The notes below the pieces were generated by a model. That model was not told where the DNA came from, did not search any database, and worked only from the letters and a program-made list of their open reading frames with translations. Of a DNA stretch of 64,000 nucleotides, positions 35,501-47,500 are shown piece by piece (positions within the stretch are counted from its first letter, which is position 1; every line of letters begins with the position of its first letter). A program made the position numbers and the translations under genes. The stretch is taken from positions 95,976,668 to 96,040,667 of the forward strand of contig NC_088203.1 in assembly GCF_037126465.1 (NCBI RefSeq), in the 5' to 3' direction. This stretch comes from Ornithodoros turicata (taxonomy: Eukaryota; Arthropoda; Arachnida; Ixodida; Argasidae).

Positions 35501-38500
35501 TGTGTGTTAGTGCACTTTGAAGGGAAGTTGCTTTTAAAATAGCACCACTGTGGCGCAGTCTGGAAAGCAGACAGGCAGCGTCGCAGCCCTTACCTGTTTT
35601 CACAAGTTTCGTGATATAAGTGGATAATATTTTGGATTGCTCACTGGTCCAAGGTAACGTTCCACCATTATGTTAGCTCTTAGCAAGTTTTCTTAACTCT
35701 TGTTACATGTGTGACATTTGAGAAAGGTTGTTGGTGGATGGTTTTTGTTTGTTGTGAAGCTTTGGCGTTGTTAATTTTAGAATGCGCTTTGCACAAAGAG
35801 AATGTGCGAGAAGCAGTGAGATGTGTCAGGTTGATGAAAGACGGGTAGATAACCCTCAGCTGCAAAATGACGCTGCATTGGCATCCCATCTGCCTTCATT
35901 ATATATTTCGCCAAGCTCAGCAACTTTGACTTTGGCTGTTGGTTGTCTGTTTGCAACGTTCGTGGTTCCGTGGAAGGCGTGAGGAAATAAATAGAATGGA
36001 ATTCTTCGCTAACCCACCTCTTGCAAAACCTGTTGTCCATACAGAAGGGTAGAAAATCTAGCATACCGGTGGGGAAGCGTTAAGGGACGATAGCTGCCAA
36101 TATTTCGAACAGAGGCTGTTCCTTGGTCCAGAAGAACAGTATCTTTTTGAAATATTGGCTGTTGTCATCCTGAAGCACTTCTCGTAACTGTTGTCCAGAT
36201 GGACCACAACAAACCTTCATTTGACATCGTTTTAATTGTATGCTGCTCTCTCTCCAGCGTGTCCCACATGTTATTTTGTGCGAGATTGTGTACTGTTATA
36301 CCATTCTTCCATTCTTTGTAATGATCGCACTGATGGAAAATGGCAGTTCTTTCCTGCCTCATTTCTACATGATGGATTTGTCTCTTGAAACGGAGCATTC
36401 TGGATACTTGCAGCCAGGCAAAGTATACCATAATTTGGCAGAAGCATTGCGATGGCCGAAGCCTTGCGATGGCCGAAGCCTTGCGACACGCGAAACAACG
36501 GTAATGCTGCGCCATATCTTAAGCAAGAGCAGAGGCTTGGAAAGTGCCTGCCCTCCACATCCTCCTATTGGCTGGCATCCAGGAGGCGGAGCCTCCCTCG
36601 CACTTGGTCAGCAAACGCGAGGATAAGCGATAATAATTTGTCATAATTCATGGATTCACATTGCAAGAAAACTACTCTTAAGTGGCACTGCTCCACTTAG
36701 TGAGCCAAAATTTCGGCACACGACACAGTATTTAACATCTGTTGCAAAAGTCTGCGTGCCTTGGCAACCTGTAGCTTGCCAACAAGTAGCTGGTGTCCTC
36801 GGCCGGGTTGGATAGACAATTGTTTTTAAGGAGTATCCTGAGAACTGCAAGATTTTGTCGAGTCATTTCTGAATGCTGTATGCATAGTGGAGTTGCTGTT
36901 AGTTTTGGAAACGCACTGGGCAGACCAGGCTGCAGCCATTTTTAAGCGAGGGCCACATTAAGTAGCGACTCTGCGCAGCACACTCTGTGTACTCTGTCCC
37001 TCTTACTTTGGTGCCCCTACTGAACGGTCTTTCGTAACCATGAGCGCGATACGCGCCCTGGCAAAGTTTCCAAGGTGGCTCATAGGTTTTCCTCCACAAG
37101 TTACCCTTCATCCAGAGCAGTGCTCTGTCCTGCGAGCTGATGAAGCATGAGCATTCGTCAAGACTGCCACGCTTCGGGAAAACGACTGAACCGTTTAGTG
37201 AAAAGGAGTTTGGTCAGCAGCACTGCACGGGACGCATTTTTAGACCCCACCTTTCTTTGATTTACCCGCCCGGGCCCAGCCGGACGTCTGCATACCTAGC
37301 CCAGCCCAAGCCCAAAGGATTCAAAGTTTCTTGGCCCAAGTCAGAGAAATTTATAGGCTACCAGGCCTGGTCCCATTGTATCAGGCTGTAAAAATCGACA
37401 GTGGCTAACTAACGGAGGGGTAACACGAGCTGGAGCACGACCTAGGACCGGCAATGTACGGGCCCGGCCCCAGCCCGAACCCATAATGGTCAAACCCAAG
37501 CCCAGCTCAGACTCGGGGAAAAAAAAAAAGCTTTACGGGCCTGGCTCTAGTTTGGTCCCTGCACTCTGGAGCTGCTGCTTAATGTGCCCAGGGTTTTCTA
37601 TTAGTATTCAGTGGATAATCTACAAGGCTTCTGCATTTTTTTTCAGGCGGAAGCAAAGAACACCTTGCTGCTCCACGAGTCAAGCACTTCGAGCGCAACA
37701 CTCCTACCAGGGGGAGCTTGCCTCTCCCTCGCCGTCGGTCTTCTGACGTTAGTAGACGGACTCCGCCTCCTGAGGTACGCTCCAAACCTTACAATACTTA
37801 TGACTAGGGGTGTGCGAAGCCAAATATTTTAAGTCGAATCGAATGGAGGAAAAAATTCCGAATACAGAATCGAATATTTGTGCAAAATTTACAATATGCG
37901 ACTTTCACACTAAGTTCCATGTTGTAGCCCATGGCTTTCGTTTAATTTTTCTGGCATTAACTGTCACAAGAGAGACATGCAATTCTTCTGCTAAAAGCCC
38001 CTACTCTTTAATTTTACATGAGACTGCTTCCTGCTTTCCAGGTGAGCCTACACTTACTGAAGTACTGGAGTGGTTACCTTCATTTCAAAATTTTATGTCA
38101 GGCAGTAGCATGTTATACGGATGGGGCTGTAATTGTTTCGGACAACCACAGGCCATTTGTGAAACAAACAAATTGGCATCCTGCCTCGGCTTTGCCATGA
38201 ACACCCAGTAGTTTCTTTGCATTCGCCCTGGGAAGTTGCACTACTGAAATTTTAGACGTAAAGGACATCTTTAGGACACCCTTCTTGTTCGTGGGCTGTA
38301 GTCATTATTCGAGAGCCCTAACTTTTTAAAGGCAACCTCACAGACACCAAATCAAAGTCCCTCGTCGGCACCGCTAAACTGCATGTGGGAGAGGCACCAC
38401 CCCTTCCACAGGCAATGTCTACAAAACCAACTTTGGATAACGTTATCTTAAACTAAACACTGTCCCGCCTGTGTTGGTCCTGCAGCAAGGGCAATTTCGT

Positions 38501-41500
38501 AAAGCAGGCTTCACCTCATGCACAGAAGCATCAGGGGAAGCCCACTTTCGTGTTGTGTCGTTCATATTCGTGGAATAGTCGAATATTCGACAAATCGAAT
38601 ATTGGATTTTCGATTCGCGAATCGAATAGTTCGAGCGTTTGATATTCTATTCGAATTCGAGAACTCGAATATTCTCACACCCCTACTTATGACCCATTAG
38701 CCGTTATAAGTGCGAAAGCAAAAATTCTTAGTAAATGTTAGAAATTATGACTTCACTTTAACCGGTTTCTTCTTACCTTGCACAAACTTTTGCAGCATTG
38801 TTGTACTTGATAAGGTTTTTGGCACAACATATTTTGCAAGGGTACTTCCACATGTCAGTGTCATTACGTATTTTTCTACCCTTTTCACGTACAGCTGCCT
38901 GTTTCTGTTATGCAGGTGATCAAAGTATCAAGTGCTTCAGTGAACGTCCAACCTCCTCCTCTTCCTGACCCTCCAGTTGGCCAGCATAGTGAAGAACCAA
39001 CAACAGGGCCCCCTGTAGCAGTATATACCGTGACAATCCATACGACTTCCACAACTTTCTCTCAGTCCACCGCCGAGTCTTCCTCGTCGCCACCTGAAGC
39101 CACTTCATCAACCGAGCAGCCCGTCTTAAAATCTGAAGAGAGGAGGGCATCTTTTTCTGAAACGGTGCACAGCATCTTGAAAGCGAGGGACGACGACTCC
39201 GCCGCGGATGAACGGAAGCCCCGTCACTCTATATTAAAAAAGACAGAGGAACGCGGCACCACTCCTTCGGGACTCCACTCGATTTTAAAGAGGAGCGGCA
39301 GTGAGGAAGGTGATCCACCAGTTGGAGTCGAAGTCCAGTCCATTCTTAAGTTTAAAGCAGACGACGCCCCACGGCCCCCAAGCGGCCCAAAGCCGATTCT
39401 GAAAAAGCATGAAGAAAGTAGAGAATCGCCTGTCGAGCCAAAGCCCATTCTGAAGAGGAAGAGCGTCGACGTAGATGGGGAAGGCAAGCCGAGGCCAATA
39501 TTGAAGACTCAACAAAGACGTTGGAGTCAGGAACATGAACCAACTCCTTCCGACGACATCGTAGTAAGACGACGTTCGAGATCGACGGAACTAGATGCCA
39601 AGCCAACGCTAAGGTTTTCAAACGAGCCTGAGGGGGGATTGCTACAAAATTTAGGAGGAGGAGGAGACTGTGGTCGCCTGCCATTGCCGCCACAGTATCG
39701 TAGGCCGTTACCTGACGCAAAAACTGGAGGCGGCGACGAACGAAAGTTCGCCGTCGAAAGCGACGAAAGTTCCTCCGAGGAATTCAAAGACTTGTCAAAG
39801 GGCGATCATGTCGCTGCGGTGAACGTAGAGTTGTTGAAAGCTGTCCAGGGAGCCAGTTGCAGTTCTGCAAAGCCATCTCACGTGTGAGTAGGGTTGCCAC
39901 CAGGCCGGTATTGTACCGGCACGGCTGGTTATTTGCTCACTCTGCCGGTAGGAAGGTGATACCGGCAGCCTTTTGCCGGTATTTGTGACTCAAGACCTTT
40001 CATATGGGCTTTTGCGGGGTTTTCCCTTCAACATTCCACTACAGCTTGAATAAATCTGGAGCATAGCCCCAACTCCGCAGTCACCAGTTCTTTCCTTAGT
40101 TATCCATTATTATTATTATTATTACACACAGGAACATATGTTTCCTCGTATTATCTTGAGCTCTCTCTGTATCTGTTTTCTGTGTGTGCTCTTCCACCCC
40201 TCACCCACTTCCTTTTCCTGCGAGCCTTTCTCCCTTTCCCTCTATTCCACCTCCTCTCCTCAGACGGTATTTTTTCACTACGAAAGGTGGCAACATTTCA
40301 TTCTTTCTCGTGTTCTTTCTAGCATTAAAGAGTGACTTTCTCGACAATTATTTTCAGGTACAATTTGGACTGTCAGGACACTCCCCAGGCTATATCTCCT
40401 CTTTTAAGAAGGTGAGTACACCATAGTTTGTGTATCAACTCACTGTCCCTCGTGTTCTACAAGTTTTTGGCTCATGTTTTTACTCTGTTTCGTGGACGTT
40501 ACAGTGATCCGGACCTTCATCCATCTTCTATTCCGGTTTCGAAGCAAATATCCCGACTTGCGTCGGAAAAGAAACCTGTGCCATCAGAAGCTCAAAATAA
40601 GTCTGAGGAGTTTGTTGAACAGCAGACGTCAACTTCACACCTGTTCCTTCAACGGCTGAGGCACCGAACCGTGCCGGTTACGGCAGACGAAATGTCGGCA
40701 GCATCCAAAAGAGAGACAACTAGGTAACCTGTTTTCAGTGTGCACTTGAACTGTGTGCTGATAAAGTGTGCATTACAGTAAACAGCATACAGACCCCTTT
40801 GTTTTCAAGTTTTTTTTTTTCTTTTTTGGGGCAGCCGTTCCACTCAAGATGGCTGCCCCTCTGGTCCCCATCCATCCCCGTTGGAACGGCTTTGCTTTTC
40901 ACATGATCCAGTAAAACCCGCGTATAGCGATATCGCGTATAACGATATCCCTCGTAAAACGATGGTTCATGATTTTACCGTCAAAATATACATTGTTTCT
41001 ATGGGGTAAAGACCCGCGTACAGCGATGGAAACCGCGGTTCAGAGTACTCGTATAACGATGTTGGACGCTGTCCCGTGCGCATAACCCCGCCGCAATTTT
41101 CGCCGCAATTTTCGCCGCGATAATATACAGTAGAATCTCGATGATACAAATCTCACGGGGTAGCGGAAAAAATTCGTATCGTCCGAAATTCACATCAAAA
41201 GAATTAAACCAAAATAAAAATTGAGGCAAGAAAATAGACAGCGACTGTTCATTTTCCAATACTGTCAGTGAAAGAGGTAGGTGGTAACGCTTTTGTATCT
41301 CCGTATTTGGCCAATGCTGCTCAAATTCGCGAGATGATTCAAAAGGCCTAGCACGTGCTTTCCACCCGCGAGTCGCGCGACAGGGTTCTAAAGCGAGCTT
41401 CTCCTACAGCACGCAGGCGTTAGGTGAAGCCGACTTGCGGAATGGTGACGTGTAGTGTTGCCAGAAGTTGTCCTGATATGTTCCCTGGTTCCCTCCACAA

Positions 41501-44500
41501 GTTCTGGTCGCTGTTTTCCCAAGCCAGTGCAATGTCACACGGCTTCAAGTTTTTTTAAGCATCTGTTTCTTTTTCTTTTGCTGCACGCGGGGTGGCGCGC
41601 AGGACGCGCTATTTAGGTCAGCCCAACGATGTACCCCGTATAACGATGGAATTCGCGATTACCGTCAATATCGTTATACGCGGGTTTCACTTTATCACCC
41701 GATTTCACCCTGTACTCCAGCTCCTAGCATAAAACCAGATTTTTACCCCCCCCCCCCCCCCCTCATTTTGGTAGAAACATAAATCATGCATTTTTATAGG
41801 CATTTATATGTTTTATATATGCATTTTTGCAACTCGGCTGACAGTTGCCAATTTCTGTTGCAGTCAGGCAGAAGGTGCTGTGGCCACGGAAGACAAGCTT
41901 TCGAAATTGAGCGTGGCCGATAAAGTGTCTTTGTTCAAGAAGACAACAACTCCTGAACCAACTCGAACTCAAAAGCCCCGTTATGCGCCAGCAGCACGTC
42001 GCTCCAATCCTCGCTCCCTCACACAGCCAGTCACCACTGAGGAAGTGGAGCAAGTAAGCTTTGTCTCTGCTTCTTTATATTGTTTGGAAGTCTGGATTCA
42101 GGCACACATTTAATGAAGTCCATGACCAAAACGTCACAGGTAGCTCATAAACCTGTCACTATTATCTGCACATTTTTTCTGAAACCAGTTATTCACACGT
42201 GCTACCTTGCATGCTCTTGAGAAACCATGAACATGAGGCAAAGAACAAAACATTTTCACTTCATTTTAAACAGGCAGCCAGGATGCATGCTAACCTATGT
42301 TTGGTTTGCTGCAGGCGAAACGTGAAGCCGAAGCATCTGCAAAGGAGAAGGAGGAAGGAGACAGCCTATCACAAATGTCTCTTGCGGAGAAGTTACGTAT
42401 GTTCAATGAAAAGGTAAACTCCATGGAAATAAAACTGGGGTGGCACTGCAAACTGAAAAATGTGTGTAGCTAGAATAGCTAGGGCTGTGCAAATATTAGA
42501 AATATTTGATATTCGTACCGAATAACGGTACCACGCTATTCGTATTCGAACCGAATAACATTTTATCGAATACTCGAATATACTATTTGAAATTCTGCAA
42601 GCTGGCTTCAACTCATGCCTCTGAGCGTTGTGCGAAGCCTACTTTACATTGCTGTGGGGGGGGGGGGGGGCAAATATATCCTGCAAGGTGGCTTCACCCC
42701 ATGCCTCTGAGTGTTAGGTGAAGCTTACTTTTGCGCGTGCGAACTTGAATATATCCTGCAAGTTGGCTTCCGAGCGTCAGGCGAAGCCTAGTTTACACTT
42801 CTGCCAGTGCTGCTGGGTTGCAGGCATGGTTTAAAGGTGCGATTTGAGGGATCACTGAAAATTGCCACTTTTGAGAAATATTTTAGCAAATGTTGGCAGT
42901 GAAGTTTAAGTTAGTCTTAATTATTTTGAGCTTTATCTGGACCAGCAGTGACACCATAGAAAAAAGGTCATCACATGGTCTACTACGTTATGTCTGGGTA
43001 CTAGATTCCATCCAGAACTACAATTCTCAGGACAATTCTAGCACAAGTGTATTCATCAATGAAATATGTGAAACACAAATTAAAGGTAACATTTAGAGGG
43101 GGTGTGCAAATTTTCGCCCCTACAAGTGATGGCAAGTTTGAGTTTCCTGGTGTAGCAAAGCTAGCCAGGACATTGTTTGCAGTCTGAGTCTCACAAACTA
43201 CAACTGAGCACCTGGTTTCAACGCAGACTTTTGCTTACTATTCAGCAATAAGCAGAAACATGTGCGTGGTATTCGACATTATTCGATTTGCTACTATTCA
43301 AAGATTTTACTATTTGATTCGAACCCAAAAATCACTATTCGCGCAGCCCTGAGAATATCCGATGAATGACCATAGCGTACAGTAGGCTCATGTTTGTTCA
43401 AACTCTGATGTTTCGGAAGAAGAAAACCTAAAAAAAACTTACACACACATATAGCTGAAGTTTTAAAATACAAAGAGATATCTGCTACTCCTCAGGAGTT
43501 TTAGTTTACAATGGTCTGCAGTGTTGTGCAAGATGTGTTCAACTGCCATATGAATGTGCATTGCACGTATGTGTAGTATAATATTTGCATGAGCGGGCCT
43601 GTCCTATCCTACTTTACATCCCAACATTCCATGTTGTTCCTCCAACATTGTTTTGTATTAAGCACATAGCAGTGGTCTGTGCGGTAAACTTCTAGTGTAG
43701 ATTTTTCAACTAATTGCGTTGTTCTAATGGTAACAGTCTGTTGTGAGCTACTCCGGCAAATGAAACTGATGAAAAAGAAAACTGATCTTGTCTTGGTCTG
43801 TTTTTTCACTGTTTCTTTATTTCAGTCTTCAGAAGATTTGTCCTCATTTTGTAATATCATTAGCATCAAATTTATTGAAGTCTACCACATTTCAGACCCT
43901 ATTTACAATAGTGTGCACAAGGCCCTAAGTTTTCTGAGATTTCGCGAAATTCGGAATTAATCGCGGAATCTTTCGTTTAGCACAGAATTTCACGGAATCT
44001 CTTATTTTTAGGGGTGCGCGATTCGAAGCGTGAATGGAATACCCAATATTCGGGTTTCTGGACATTCGACTATTCGCCGAATACGAACGACACCTCCCGA
44101 AAGTGGGCTTCACCTGACTCTTCCATGCATGAGGTGAAGGCTGCTCTACAAAATTGAAGCCTGCTTTCCGAAATTGTTATTGCTGTTGGACAAACACAGA
44201 CAGATTGTAGTTTAGCTTAAGATAACGTTAGTCCAGGTGTATTGTGCATACTTCGCCTGAGGAAGGGGCGGCGTCCCTCCCGTGTGCTGTGTAATGGTGG
44301 CAGTTGGGGATTCTGATTTGATGTCTGGCAGGTTGCCTTCAGAAAGTTGACTTCAAAAAGACTCCAGGAACAAAAAAGGATGTCCTAAAGATGTAACTTC
44401 CCCAGGGCACGTATTGTAAACTCCTTCCTATAAAGTTCCTATAAACTCTGTAGATGCTGAGAGATCCTTCAGCAGGTATAAAATGATTGCAGGCGACAGA

Positions 44501-47500
44501 CCGCATCAGAGGAGAACGCAAGATACCATGTATGTAATGCTGAGCCACAACAGTGATTTGAATCCAAAATTTTATAAAATATTTTTTGTTCCCACATTAT
44601 CCAAGAAAATCCAATGAAGTGTTTCCCATTTCAAGCAGCCCTTGACTGCTCGCTGCAGAAAATCGCTGAATCTACAAGTAGGTGCCGCGGAATTTTGAAT
44701 TTGCCGCAGCAGAAAAATGGGGGCCTTAAGTATGCATTGACTGGAGGGACATTTTCATTCAATCCTTTCCAAACACTTTTGTACCAATGTCCTTCTCTAC
44801 TACTATGACTTTAGAAATGATGCATGCTTCTCTGCCAAAGGAAGCACGGCATGGCCACACAGCTACTTTGTCAAGGGAAATGCTTTTGTGGCTGCTCTCA
44901 GTTTTGTCTTCCCTTAATGCCTAGGTGACGGTAGATATGCTGAAACAACGACCAGTTTCGAGATTACAGAGTACAAAGAGAGCTACGGAAGAATCTGGAG
45001 AGGGTGCCCCACCCCCAGCGAGGCCCAGGGCACAAACTTCACCAACCCCTGAGGTCTCTTCTAAAATCACTGAGCCGAGTACAGCAAGTGTTGCCAAAGG
45101 TTAGCTTCTCTTTGTGCCAACTAACTTTAGCATTGCAATGTGCTCTGGTCCACTATGATAAAAATTTCACCGTTGGTTTATGCAGTTCCAAAATGATTCC
45201 CCTAATGACTCATGGACATTTCAGTGTAATTTCAGTGTGCCCGTGGGTTAAAAATTTGACTGTAGTATATGAACTGGTCCTTTTACCAAAAAGATGCATA
45301 GAATGGGAAACTTCTGTTCTCCCATGGTCCTGCTGTATCTACTTTGCATTCACCTTCTTGTGTGCGTTCTCAAATTAACGTCAAATATCAGGTGGCTTAA
45401 AAGACCCATGAAACCTTTCTGTCAAAACTCTTGAGTTGCCTAAATGAAAACTTTTACAGGGATTCTGAAAAACCCGGCCAGCCCAAGGTTACCCATCAAA
45501 GGTATTCTTAAATCCGACCATACAGAGCATTCTGAGCCCAAAGACGATGTCAAAAGCATCTTGAAACCAGATCATGAAACTGGTCGTGTTTCGCCTGCAA
45601 AGCCCATCTTGAAGGCTGAGCAAAAGGACGAATCTTCAGAAACCAGCGAATCTTCATCTTCTGAGGAAGATTCTGAAGAAGAATCTGGTACTTCCTCTGA
45701 AAGTGATTCTTCAGATGAAAACGAAGAGGTGGACACCAAAAAGATCTTGGCACCTGGAACAAAACACCTAGTTGTACGTTCACCAGTGCCACAGAAGAAA
45801 GCTATTTCCAATCCCGCCGTTCAACGTATGTTGAATGCGTCTCTGCGGAGGAAGGGTGAAGATGAAAGGTCAGTGTGTTATCCCACTTTGTGTCTTTGTA
45901 GTTTGTTTTTCACATGAGGTACATCTGTAGCATTTACGAATTTGATGCAACAGTGCGTAACTGAAGAGCTCCGACATGATTCACACCAAACTGGTTTAAA
46001 AGGGCATATTCATATCTAAGGGGGATCGTGTAGATGTCATTGTGAATATGCTGGGCAGTCTCTCTCATCTTGTCCTTTCGTGGGCTGTGACTTTTCAGCC
46101 TGAATTTCAAATTTTCAATCTCCATTTGTATGTGAAACTGTACAGCTATATTCTAATGTTTGGCAAGGAAGATAATAACTATAGCTGCAAGGGAGCTTCA
46201 AAGTGTTCACAAGGCAAAAGAGTGACTGGTTGAAAGATGGAATTTTGTGCAATGCTCCCACTGGCTGCTCTGCGTGATGGAGGCCTGCAGTGAGCTACAT
46301 GGTAGAGCTCCAGCTGTTCGCGCCCATGTGTGTGGCACTGGTTGACGTCTTGTACGGTTCTGAAATCCATCTCCAATCCAGAAATGAGCAAAAATAACTA
46401 ATTGCTTTCAGTACTGTTTCAGCAGTTGCAAGAATCTACTGATGGAGTGGTTATGCATTTTTTGGTTTGTTTCTTGACAGTTTTTATAGGTTCACACTAG
46501 GTGTGACTGTCATTTTATTTATAAAAAAATACATGAAAGGTGCTATCGAATATGGAACTGCGAGAATAAGCCTATAAGTACACTGATAGTATTTAATGTC
46601 TTGTGTGACAAAATGTTGAAGATCATCTTTCTAGACACAGAAAAACAGTACAAATATGGCACATAATCAACACAGAACTAGAAGCACATGCACCATGTTG
46701 GAATTTCAACACATCTGACAAAAATGCTTTCAGCTATTTTAAAAAGCAAGTAGCTAGTAATTCTAGTTCTAGTGGTAGATAGACCAACCTACATAATGTA
46801 TTGAATAAATACCAAAGTTTGTGTGTGGTGAGGGCAACCAGATGTAAGGAACCCTCATAAAGATCCATCCCTCCAAAATGAATGACAAGTTCAGACCCGG
46901 TAAACAACTTGAGACAATTCTTTGTGATGAAGCGAGCTAAACAGCACAATGTAGTACACAAAACTTTGATACAAAGAAGTATATAAAATTTGAAGCAATT
47001 TGGATTTATAAAAAAAAAAAAACTGCATTTGTGGGTTCTAGTAATCAAGAACTGAGCAAGAAAAGCTGTGCCGTGATGATTGCTAGTTTCTGTGCGCTCT
47101 GGCTAGTCCCCGGGCGGAGTTCTTTAGTGCGTGACGTATCAGAGGGTGGGATAACGACGCTGTCGACTTTATCATCGGCTGTGCACTGTTTTCTGGAATG
47201 GTGAACCTTAAGAAGACATCTAACGGCAGTGTGAAGAAAAAGCAGCGTGCAAAAACTAACAGAGCGCAGACCATCCGTTGTCGTACATGAAAGAATTCAA
47301 CATTGGTGGCCTATGCTACTGTTCAGAAGCACTCTTCAAGCTTGTCTCCAAACTTGAAAATACCTTCACGAGGTTCTTTTCATGTCGTAAAGGGCATGCA
47401 GACAGCCTATACTAGAAGTCATGGCAATGTGCTATGGGCAGTGATGGGTAGTACTTGATGTACCAAGTATCCAAGTAGTACTTGTACTTTACCTTAAGTA

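Larger units (their letters stand above)
34006..37646. other. svil intron 8 (3.6 kb)
   Basis: Holds an inverted pair of Penelope-like end motifs at 36084-36165, a doubled TTGCGATGGCCGAAGCC unit at 36451-36485 and GCCC-rich repeat debris at 37265-37560. No additional exon with matching phase was found. Confidence 0.5.
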
